From: Trissonchulus latispiculum
Lineage: Eukaryota; Nematoda; Enoplea; Enoplida; Ironidae
Direction: 5' to 3'
Length of the DNA: 64,000 nt
Assembly (NCBI GenBank): GCA_030248195.1
Contig: JASAND010020687.1
Coordinates: 62,001 to 126,000, forward strand
Shown: one piece after another, positions 12,837 to 23,900 of the stretch
How the letters are laid out: every line of letters begins with the position of its first letter
How positions within the stretch are numbered: the first letter of the stretch is position 1
Made by a program: the position numbers and the translations under genes
Notes under the pieces: generated by a model
The model's input: only the letters and a program-made list of their open reading frames with translations
What the model was told of the DNA's origin: nothing
The model's database searches: none

Positions 12837-13965
12837 TCATTCGTTGCTGGGCGCTGCGGCTGAAGCTTGAGACTCTGCCGGAGTTGGCTCATTTTCTTCC
12901 AACAGTTTTCGGATCAAGTTATCTCGATGAAGGACAGTGTCAAAATAGGCGTCCCTCAGGACTCGTCGACCTGTCAACGGATTGATCACGTGACCATGAC
13001 GAATGACCACTCGTTGGATCACGTGACTGACCAGACTGTTTGGCTCCTGTTCACTGTCCGGCTTCTGACGAATCAGGACCACATCGCCCAACTGAAGGCT
13101 AACATCTGGCGGATTATGACTCCAGAAATCCTAGTAACAAAACATAAATAGTAAGATTAAATAATTAAACAAAGCACCAGAAACGAATAATGATTATTGC
13201 GCCTCCCCAGGAAGGGTTGTTTTGATAAGAAATTTTGCGGACCAGGCCTGGGCCTGGGGCCGAGCTAAGGTTGTTTTAATATTTAATTCAATCAAATCAA
13301 AACTGTTTTGTTGCGACTTCTGATTTTTGATTCATCGAACTGAATCAAATCATTTAATCTTTCATAGCAAAAAGGGGCCCTGATAGCAATAAGGTCAAAC
13401 GCGAAGGACACTCGGAACCGTAAACAGGGAGCCGAAAAGTGGTGTAGAGAAGGCGCACTCAACCATACTACCTGACTAGAAATCAATGAAACAAATTTGC
13501 CGGAACACAACTTCCCGTTGCTGGACGCAAACTGTATATTTGAGCCCGCAAACTTAAAAGACAAATATTTCATTCCGTTTCCTGTTTCCGTGGGAAGGGA
13601 ATCAGTACGTCGTAGTTTTCGTTTTGGCCGCATGAAACACTCTGAACCTGTTAACACACAGGGTAGCAATAGCAAACCCAAGCCTTCGTATATATCGAAA
13701 CTTAGTACCGAGCTTAAGAAGCCAGGATTTTCAAGAAAAGCCCGCAGTATTTACATAAAAATAGGCTACTTTTATGTACACATAATATACGATTTACACA
13801 AGTTTCACCTACCCTTGTGGTCGGCCAGTACATGCGTAGATAGGGACTGAAAGTGTTCTGGCGAATTCTAACTTTAGCACACAGACGATTGTCAATACCA
13901 ACCCGGGCCAACTTCACAACGTTACCCAGTAGAAGGGACGTATTTAGGTGTGATACGAAGCTCAT
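12837..13965 (-). CDS. MRPS17: Mitochondrial ribosomal protein S17 (uS17m), two exons
   Basis: Exon 1 is 13965-13813 and exon 2 is 13130-12837. The donor is gtaggt, the acceptor tttgttactag, and the junction is phase 0. The product is 148 residues, close to the usual 110-150 for this family. The start is the in-frame ATG at 13965. Residues 12-16 LLGNV begin the OB-fold, KVRIRQNTFSPYLRMY follows, then FWSHNPP and LGDVVLIR, the S17 signature order (K-V, F-x-PYL-x-Y, H-x-P, GD-V-L-R), and HGHVINPLTGR near the C-terminus. uS17 binds small-subunit rRNA; here it should act in the mitochondrial ribosome. The last 17 residues are polar and alanine-rich. A short leader before the OB-fold could serve for import. 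It lies upstream of the helicase gene on the same strand. Confidence 0.82.
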
Positions 13966-16681
13966 GACAACGGCGGCAACTAACGGCCAACTTTCTAGAA
14001 AAAACAAAGACATCAGTAAACTATTTTCACATAAAACAAAAAAACATATCGAAACAGTTTCTTCCTATCCTCGCGCTTTTTTCCAGAAGCGCCAGAGTCA
14101 GTCTTTCCTACTCCGCAAATGGCCAGTGTCAAAGAGCTGGGAAGTGGTATAAGGGTCGAACAAAGCTCTCTGATCCTAAGCCAAATAATTAGGTGAAAAG
14201 AGAAGGCTAGAGTTAGAGAGTCAATGTCTGTTTTGTTTCTATAGAAATAGGGCGGAAACTGCCTAAGTCAATGAAGTAGACAGACCCACCCATCTGGCCT
14301 AAAGCTTAGACAACCAGCGTGGAAGGCATTTTATTTCTGCCAATGTCGAAATATGCAGAAAACCAGCCTACTCCGTCCCCTAGTTCTCACGCAAGTTCTG
14401 ACGTTGCATTCTATGTATGTTTAACACTTACACACTTTAAATATCTACGACCAAAAATTAGCACTAACATAGGGTGGGGTACAGACCCACGCGCAGGATG
14501 CGGAATTAAGGAGGGGAGCCGAAAACCGGATTTTGTCGATTTTACCCAAAAAACCGGATTCTGAGGAGAGGGTTGAGCAAGAACATGCATGGTCGGATCC
14601 TGGGGGGACGCCCCTTCCTAGAAAACATTGAGACGACTGGTCTCTAGAACATTTTAACGAGGATTGTGGGTTGTAGCATAGGCACATTGTGGGTAGCACA
14701 GGTAGTGGCAGAGTCGCTACTACCTCTCCTCCAGTTTTATTTCAGAAAAAACTTGATTCATTTTATTGCGAACTTCAACTCACCTCCCCTTTCCTGGGTG
14801 CTCAATTTTTTATTTTATTTCTCTTTCTCCCTTTCGCTTTTTCTATCTATTTAAGGGGGGGGCTACGAATTTCACTAAAAGTTCGATGTTGGAAAAGCTA
14901 GCTAGTCTTTTGCCACATAATAGTTATATTAGGTTTAGTGTAAAATAATTTAAAATTTGAAAGAATTCCATTCAGCGTAGCGTCCTGTGGAGCCATCAGA
15001 AGGTGGTGGGTGTTGTCGGTCCAAAGCTCGACATGGCATGTACACAAACTTCGCATCACCCTGATCGCTATGCGCAAGGTACGGTTTACGGTTCCCAAAT
15101 TTTCCAGAAATAGTTCTAACATATAGTTCTTTAATATCGTGTAAAATAATCTCTAGACCATTGTATTCTTTTCTGTGCGATACAATCAAAGTGCGAAAAA
15201 CTGGGTGTTGTAGGTCTATATGGGTGGAGGTTAACTAGCGTCTAATGCGCTGTGGTTTACCAACTGAACCCAACTTTGCTCCAATTACTACTCTATGTAT
15301 CTGTTTTAACTTGTGTGCAAATGACGTGATGTCGTTAATCCCTGCGTTCGCAGTGCTAGATTACACTATCGATATTGTCGCTGTTATTTGGTGCCATTTC
15401 GAAGACGTTAGTCAATTACTCCAAAGTACTGTGGCAGAATCGGCTGAAACTCTGCGCATTACAGGCCAGTGAGTATACCAAGATGTGCAGAAAGCAAGGC
15501 CACTAAACCTCGCTTCAAAGTTTAGAAATGCTAGATTGATTTATCGAAGTATGGATGGCGATCGCTCCAAAAAGCTCTAAGACAGCTGAAAGCGCATACT
15601 GAACGGAGGAAGCATCACATCGAAAAACGGATTTAATATTCGGATTCAGCAGGTCAAATAACCCCTATAAGCACCTTTTCGGCAAAATCGGAGACAAAAA
15701 ATTTGTTGACCCATTTTTACTGCGCTTAGATAGCTTTTCAGGCCTAAAAATAAGGGTTATATATCTCTTAACAAAAAGTTTGCTAGCACACTAACCAAAA
15801 ACCAAAGCCCTCTAAACTTACAGACAGTTTGCCCCTATTAGAGCCCAATATTTGGTAAAAGGCTGGGGTAGGTTAGGGGCTGTCAATTTTGTTAGATCGA
15901 AAACGGCGCACGGTCACATGGCAACTTTTTGCCAAATTTCAAACTTTGGGCTGTTATATATAGCTGAAGAAGGAAGCAACGCTCGAAAGCCGAAACACTG
16001 TTAATATTTAGCACTAGTAACAGTTAATATTTATGGCTAAAAGTTTCAGAATTGGTCGAATCGTTAATCCACTAGAGCTGAAAAAACCTTTTTGAAAAAT
16101 CCCATTTTTCGCACCAAAATTTGTATTTTGGGGTCCTGCCAAAAACGGTGTATATGAGATATATTGTTGCCCACCCTAAACTTTCTTACTTTGATGTTGG
16201 CTAACGTTGGGGGCGGGAGAAAGTAGCTCTCTCCGACGATGTCGTGCCAACCCGTTCGTACCCCCCCCCTCTTAACAAAGAAAAACAGCAGAATTTTACC
16301 AGTGTTTCGGGGTTTGCAGGAAAAATTCCCATCTGGACTTGAAAACTGCACGTTGGCTTGCGACGAGAAATCCTGCAAAAGCCCCATCGTCTCCAATTAT
16401 TGAGTGTCAGTAAGTTGAAGCCTGTTACTTTGTCAGTAAATATTCTTTTTTCAACTTTTTCCAGTGACCCCAGCCTGTTACCCAATTCTAGTTCATTCTG
16501 TCTGGCTTTCTTCCAAAATAATTTGGGCCGTCCTTGGCAAGGTGTGTTCAGTCCAATTAGAGCCGTCTGGACAGAAATCTCTTAGCCAGGGCTTGAATTA
16601 CGTTGCGCCAGGCCTAGTAGTGAAAGTGGTGCTGTGTTCTAGCCTCAGACCTCTTCATTACAACTGTACCTTGATCGAAAT
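13966..16681. other. Intergenic DNA with no supported gene
   Basis: Short open frames on both strands (for example 14898-15189 and 16064-16396) show no recognisable domain and no splice-consistent partners. The first few hundred bases presumably hold the S17 promoter, but I see no TATA box or other clear element. A T-rich tract lies near 14800-14850. Confidence 0.5.
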
Positions 16682-16789
16682 TAGAGTTGGGACCGGTTCC
16701 ACTAGAACCGGTTGGAACCGGAACCGGAACCGAACCGGAAGGATTTTTAGAACCGGAACCGGTAGAATTTGGAACCGGCCGGTTCCATG

Positions 16790-18441
16790 GGCCCAAATCC
16801 GTTATCCGGCAGGTGCACAAATCCTTGTGCAGAGCACTTGCACAACTTTGAAAATTTGTGCAGAATTTAATTTACAACTAAATAGTACTACTTTCATGTC
16901 GTTTCTGTGAGCCCAGCTTTATGCAGGAGCCGTTACCTGCAAGTACCACTAACGTCTTAATCCAAAATCCGGCAGGCTACTGAATTGTCATTATATGTTT
17001 GTGCAGTACAAAAGTTTCTTCATTCCCGAAGGGCCTTATGCAATTTTATAAAATCTGATTAAGGTATGCTGCAGATAAGCCCCATCTTAAATCTTTAATG
17101 CAGTCTGTCACTAAAGCATTTCTCAATGTTTTATGCTAGCAGTCGACCTGCCGGATTTTCCATATATGGAAAATCCGGCAGGTCACTTTAAGTGCGCGTT
17201 TTGCTTTTGAAGTAAAAACAGAAGAAGCTATGTGCATATATACTTCTTTCTGTGCCTTAATTGTTTGAAGCACCTGCCGGATTTTCCATATATGGAAAAT
17301 CTGGCAGGTTTACGTGTTAAAGATAGGCAGAATAGTACAAAATCTGCCGGATCTGGCAGGCCCATTTTTGGACACTTTCTGTTCTAAAAATAGTTTAAAA
17401 TAGAAGCCAGCATCAAGTTAAACATTTCTGCATCAAGGACACTTCAGATTGATACAAAAATGTTACCTGCCAGATCCGGCAGATTTTCCACTATTGCGCC
17501 TATCTTTAACATATAAACCTGCCGGATTTTCCATATATGGAAAATCCGGCAGGTCACTTTAAGTTCGCGCTTTGGTTTTGAAGTGAAAACAGAAGAAGCT
17601 ATGTGCATACTTCTTTCTGTGCCTTAAGTTATTTGAAGAACCTGCCGGATTTTCCATATATGGAAAATCCGGCAGGTTTACGTGTTAAAGATAGGCAGAA
17701 TAGTACAAAATCTGCCGGGCCCATTTTTGGACACTTTCTGTTCTGAAAATAGTTTAAAATAGAAGCCAGCATCGAGTTAAACATTTCTGCATCAAAGACA
17801 TTTCAGATTGATACAAAAATGCTACCTGCCAGATCCGGCAGATTTTCCACTACTGCGCCTATCTTTAACATGTAAACCTGCCGGATTTTCCATATATGGA
17901 AAATCCGGCAGGTCGACTGCTAGTATGAAATGAAAGATGGAGAAAATGGTTTAGTGACAGGCTGCAAAAAGATTTAAGATGGGGCTTATCTGCGGCATGC
18001 ATTAATCAGGCTTTATAAAATTGCATAGGGCCCTTCGGGAATGAAGACGTTAGATTGTGCAGTCAGTGAAAAAGAGGTTTCAACTGCGGGTGACATTTTT
18101 TGTTAAATACACAAGGCCCTTCGGGAATGATGAAGTTAGATTGTGTACAGTCAGTGAAGATGTATGTGAGTGTGGGATTTCCCCAGAAATGCACAAGGCC
18201 CTTCGGGAATGAAGAAATTTTTGTACTGCACAAACATATAATGACAATTCAGTAATCTGCCGAATTTTGGATTAAGACATTAACGGTTCTTTCATGTATC
18301 GGCTCCTGCATAACTTTGACCTCACATAAACGTTATGAAAGTATCGCTATTTAATTGAAAATTTAATTGTGCACAAATTTTGGAGTTGTGCAGTCACGTT
18401 GCACGAATATTTGTGCACCTGCCGGATAACGGATTTGGGCC
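16790..18441. mobile_element. Nested hAT-like element with perfect 33-bp inverted ends
   Basis: Target duplication gttccatg (16782-16789 and 18442-18449). The first and last 33 bases are perfect inverted repeats beginning ggcccaaatccgttatccgg. The interior folds as a long imperfect inverted repeat centred near 17420. It includes matched blocks cccgaagggcc, gtgcagtacaaaa and five copies of a 38-bp palindrome. No open frame suggests a transposase. Confidence 0.93.
17146..17913. repeat. Five interspersed 38-bp palindromes
   Basis: Near-identical palindromes at 17146-17183, 17272-17309, 17517-17554, 17640-17677 and 17876-17913. Each reads acctgccggattttccat followed by its complement; the second has one mismatch (tctggcagg). 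Related half-sites ctgccagatccggcag lie between them. Confidence 0.92.
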
Positions 18442-20466
18442 GTTCCATGCTTAAAAACTGGACTTGAACTAATTTTTTGAAAGAGTCTAAAATTTGCAAA
18501 AGCTGGATTCTGTAGTTGCCATTTACCGAGTCGCTATTCATGCTGCTTTTTCATATTAGTGACTGAAGTTGAAACTAAAAAATCTAGTTTGAGCTGAAAC
18601 TAAACAAACTTAGACCCGAAACCGAAAGGATGAAACTGATAGTAATTAAGAGCACAAACTTAAGTTAAATGAATCTACAATTCTTGGCATTGAAATTGAA
18701 GCTGAAACTACATAGAATAAATTATGAGCCTAAACTGGAAACGGAACAGCTTCAGCTTCCACTGAAGGTGAGGCAAACTTCCCGCTTCCCTTTTCAAATG
18801 ATTGAGACACGTTTCAGCTTTCGCAAAAGCTGAGGGTTGGTATTAAGATAAATTTAAAATGTTTATTTGAATCAACATTTTATTATCCCTTCTCCTCAGT
18901 AAAAATGAAATTATAACAGGCTTGAAAAATTAGGAACATGTATTGTTTTATTGTAAGCAAAAATTTCGACATCCTTTATTCTGGAAGTTCGCAATTTTTG
19001 GTTTTCGGCTTCTAATTTTTCAAATTTTTTCAGTTATTTTGTGTGTATTACAAAATGCAGATTTGTAAGTTTCTAAATTCATTTTAACGAATTTTTAAAA
19101 TTTTCTAGTCTAAAATTCCAATTGTTAATTGAAGTAAGGCGGACATTTTCGTTCGGACGTGAGCGACAAAAGTGCATAATAAAACTTTAACAAGCATATT
19201 TGAAGACACATATTTTAACACATATTTGAAGATTAAGCTCATTAAAGAATAGGTTAGAGCCCGTAGGGATGTAGTTGGAAACTAGATACCTTTGGGTACC
19301 TATATCTTCTCAAAAAATTGGTAAATAGAAGGTGGTGTTGTCAAAGCGTAAGATAAAAGCAACAATATTATGATAAAAACAAATTTTACAAGAGCAGAAA
19401 ACTTTGAAAATGGAGTACTTATTTTCTTAACTTAAAGCCTATACTTCGTCGTCATCTGAGAAGAAAGCCTATCAAATCAAAGTTCAGGTAACGAGGCGTC
19501 TGTGGATTGTAGAAGTAATCTGTTGGCTACTTTTGAATCAAGTAGCTGTACATATATTGCTTCGTTAAATGTAACAGTAATACATGTTCCTCTTTCCGAT
19601 ATGGCTTTCATCTTTTAAATATTTTAACAGCATTTAATTTTCCGGAAACTATTTGCTTTTTGAGAGGCACTGTCTTTTCAAAGAAATAAGAAACTTTAAA
19701 TCCAATATATATTATTAATTCTCAGCACGTTTTGCTGTTTTCAAGACTCACAAGAAGCCGTCTCTCTCTTTACATACCCAGTATCATCGCGCCGTTGATT
19801 ATCGAAAGTTTGCTCGACAAAAGTAAAGACAAGTATTTTGTATGCTGTGCATATAATAACAATAGACCTAATGAAGCAAGTTCAAAATAGTGAAAAACCT
19901 TATTTCAGAAATTAAATACAAAAAATTTTAACCAACTTGTTTATTACAGTTTTATTATAATTGTTCTGTAGCATTGTTTTGTCATTTTCATTGTATAGGC
20001 CTTGTAAGGGACTTGCACCACATGTTAAATAATGCTAAACTTATAACTACAAATTTTGTACTTGGAACCGGGAACCGGTAGCTAGAACCGGAACCGGTTT
20101 TGAAAATCGGAACCGGACCCAACTCTAATCGAAATATTCGAGAAGGGTTTGCTGTACCATAATAAAATGACGTCGTTCATCTCAGAATTATCCCCTAACA
20201 GTGATAACAGCATTTTTGAAAATCCAGCAGTCCGTACGTACAAGAAACCGCTTCATGCTTGATTCGTTTTCATGAACACATTTTCCCTTATCCCCGATCC
20301 CCGCTGAACGGGCTGAGAAATGAATCCCTGTCTTAACCATTAACGTGTTAAAGTGTTAAATATGTTAAAGAAAAACAACACCTTGATTAGCCATTCTTAA
20401 TGAAACTCTAAACATTTCACCGGGTCTAATACGAAACCTTAGCAAGAAACAACCGCAGGCAAAATG

Positions 20467-20472
20467 TTTATT
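20467..20472 (-). promoter_or_regulatory. Candidate polyadenylation signal for the bZIP gene
   Basis: AATAAA on the minus strand, about 500 bases beyond the stop codon at 20972. It is positional evidence only. Confidence 0.3.
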
Positions 20473-20971
20473 TTCACTATATACAATTAAAAGCAAGAAG
20501 GAACTAGCATAGCACAACAATGATATGCAACAACAACAAGATTATCACAGCATAAACATTAAATTTGCATAAAAATTACAATAAACAAAAAATGGAAAAC
20601 TCAACAAAGCAAACTCCAAAACAAATTAATTTCCAACTTTCTTAACAAATCACAAATCTGAGTGTCAGTATACATGCATATAAAACAGAAGCAGATGCTA
20701 TATCCAGAGAAAGATCTCGAGGCAACTGACTGGCTGGCAGGGCAGCTCTCCGATACACATAAGCAGTACAGTATGTAAATGTATCCAGAATAATATAGCA
20801 TACGTGTTTTAAATGTCAATTTGAATACTGACACAGCACCAATCAATTATTGACTGACTATACATTGTATTTCCGACCAGTGGGAGCCGTTTCTTCATCA
20901 GACAAGCCAACACACCTCTAGTAGAGGGAAAAACAGCCACTGCACTCCAAAAAATCGGATAACACACAGGC

Positions 20972-23900
20972 TCATGATAGCTTCCTAACAATTACCCGCT
21001 TCACCTGCCCAACGTTATTACGAACATAAACGGCGGAAGGCCTACCAGCAACGTTAGCCAACGCTGGTTGAGCTTGGGAACCTTCGTCTATCCTCGACGT
21101 AGCTGGGTGCTGTCCAGCACTGTCAGAACTGCCGGGGGAAAAACCGGGCGGTGCAGGCAAAGCCAGTAGGTTCCGGGACGGAGGTAGGGCAGGCGTAGTG
21201 CCCCGTTGAGCTGAGCCGAAACTCGAAAGACTGCTGCTGTCTTCAAAGCCCGGATATCCAGCCGACGAGCAGACGGGCAGACTGTTACCAGACGATGAGG
21301 AAAGGGAGGAGGGCGCCGGTTTTAGGACTCGAAGTCGCTTCCGAGGCGAAGAGCCTCCAACTGACAGCGAAGAAGAAGAGCCGGGTACATGGGGAGATCC
21401 GGTTAGATTAAGCAACGACGCCGGGGTCCCTTCCAATTGGTGATAGCCAGAAGGTAGATGATGTGGGGAAAGGCCGATAGTGGACAGGAGGTGATCCAGG
21501 CCAGATCGGAGCGGAAGTCCAGAGGCGCCTGAACCTGGACCATTCCGCAGACAATCGTTCAGGTGAATGCTGGACGGCACTGAAACATCAGAAAAAATAG
21601 AACATTTAGCTTACGTAAGGAGAAACGGCTGTTCGAAATAACTGTTTTGTTTTCCAGTTGGAGAAAATTAAGAAAATTTTAATAAAGTTTTCGTGGGCCG
21701 GCCGGCCCAGCTCGCGCTAGTTCACCGGCCTTCACCGGTCGGCCTACCGGCCGGTGCCATTTTTCGGCCTCGGCCTAGCATGCGTAGTAGGAGTTTCTAA
21801 ATCTTATTATGTACTCTTGCTGAAACTACTTTGGGACAGGGTTTTTTTGCGTCCAGATGTGCGTCTGGACGCAAAGTTTCTTATCTGGACGCAATGAAAT
21901 TTTAGCGGGACGCAAGCTAGACGCAACATTATTTCGGGAGAAAATTCACTTTTGTAAGAGTAAAAACTTTAAATGTTTCCAGTACCAATTTTTCCGTTTT
22001 TTCCAAAAATTTCCTCGGGTCCTGGGGGCTCCGCCCCCAGACCCCCGGTGTTTCCCACTTTGTCATGGAATGCCAAGGTGCAAGGTCATGTCTCAATGTT
22101 ACTCAATGTTATTTGTTAAGTTGTTGTCCACCTGCATCCATATATATCAGATTTTTTCGAACTCATGAATTTCACGTCAATAGATACATAGAGATTACTA
22201 GGTGCATTTATATACATTTATATATATTTATACATTTATATTGTTCTCATTCAACAGGTCAGGCAGGATCAAGATTAGTACTAAAGTAAAACCCCGAAAT
22301 TAACAAAATTTGTAACTGTAGCAGAAGCAGAATATCCAAATTTTTTGGTTCTTCTAAAAAACGTTTTTCGCCAAAAATACACAAATGGCAACTTAAAATA
22401 ATGCAAGATTACCATTTTTCTGAAATTTTCAAATACAAAAGACCTATGTACGAGCAATTCACTGTCCATTTATTGTAACTAACGTTAATAGTATTTACAA
22501 ATGCTTCACTGTTTTGCAGTTGAATAACGCTGTCTGGGGCATACACGCTTCTCTATTGCTTTATACTGAGTTTATTCAAAATTCAAGAATTCACAGATGC
22601 AATTAACACAAAAAATGCATTAGCGTTAGGAGCTTTAGTTAGAATAGATATAACAGTTGCCAAATAATCTTTTTAAACATTTCCACAACGGATTCAATCC
22701 GTAATTTCGAAAAATCTCCAACTTCTGGGGGGCTCCGCCCCCCAGACCCCGAGCCCCCCAGACCCCCCGGTGCTCATTTGCAATAATCCTGCTATTAAGG
22801 ATCACCTGTTGTCAAAGTTTGCGAAACCGAATGTATGTTTTAATGTTTGCTACCTTTCTTCTCAATGATATTCCTAAATATTTCATAAATTTTTAATACT
22901 TTAATTAGTTTAACTAACATTGAAATATCGGAATAATGTGTGTCAATAATATATATCATAGGGGTCGCGGCAGCGACCCCTATAATATGTGTGAAAAGTG
23001 GCTGGAGACAGTGTAAAATAAGCTGCGCAGAAGCTGCGCAAAATCCTGCGCAGATCCTGCGCAGATTTCATGCGCAAATTGTAGAGCACATCGAGTTTAG
23101 TATGTCTGTGAAGTTTCAGCCCCGTATCACTTACCGTTAAAAAGTTGCGCCCCGGACCGGTTATGGCGGCGATGTTTTTTTTTCCGGTTTCTCCTATTTG
23201 ATGGTTGTATTGTACATAATGTTCGCCGCTTTCACGTGATCTGCAGCGGTGGGCCAACCTAAAGGGCTATGGGGTCTAGTAGTACCCTCTAAAGAATTTA
23301 AGAATCACAACTTTTTTTGCGCCGCAGCTGCGCCACAGCGCCGCAGTGGCGCCGCAAAGTCGGCTCACAGCGAAAAGTAACCATTTTTGTGGTCGTCGCT
23401 CAGATCGAACGTTACGAGCTGGAGCTGATTTCTTTTTATATTCAGAAATTACATATATTGAACTAACTAACGGTCCAGGTTGCGTTTCTCTATCACTTCC
23501 CTAGCGACCACAGTGGCCCGTCAAAGATGGCGAAAATTCGAAAAATGAAAAATCGAAATATCTCGCTATCTATTTAACTTTGAACGCTCAAATCTTCCAT
23601 ACAATGGTTTTCTGGCACGGAGAATCGATTCCCGCAGTCAGTTTTACCGTCAGACCCACCCATCTTGCTGGGCTGGTTCCACTTTGCCGTCGGGAGAGTC
23701 AAGTCGGAAACCGCTTCCTGGAGGTCCATAGTAGGCTTTACCTGGCCTCTCAAAACTTTGTCTATAGGGGTTTTCTGGTGCGCCCAGCTCATTCCCGGTG
23801 TCCTTTTTGCCGTAGGACACATCCATCTTGCTGGGCTGGTTCCACTTTGCCGTCGGGAGGGTCAAGTCGGAAACCGCTTCCTGGAGGTCCATAGTAGGCT

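Larger units (their letters stand above)
16682..20127. mobile_element. hAT-like non-autonomous element with GGAACC words (outer of a nested pair)
   Basis: Perfect 8-bp target duplication atcgaaat (16674-16681 and 20128-20135). Terminal inverted repeats are tagagttggg[a/t]ccggttcc. Tandem ggaaccggaacc words lie just inside both ends. No transposase frame is visible. Between 18450 and 20040 there is AT-rich DNA without a gene. A second octamer-flanked element sits inside at 16790-18441. A remnant of a similar GGAACC end is at about 54150-54220. Confidence 0.93.

Noticed and set aside
13292..13850. Additional exon or overlapping gene between the S17 exons
   Set aside because: Frames on both strands lie in the S17 intron, with no domain and no phase-compatible partners.
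17146..17913. CRISPR-like array of repeats and spacers
   Set aside because: Repeats are long palindromes with unequal spacers within a eukaryotic transposon; spacers are themselves related.
20048..20120. Separate repeat distinct from 16682
   Set aside because: It is the right end of the same element, shown by the inverted tagagttggg end and shared octamer.
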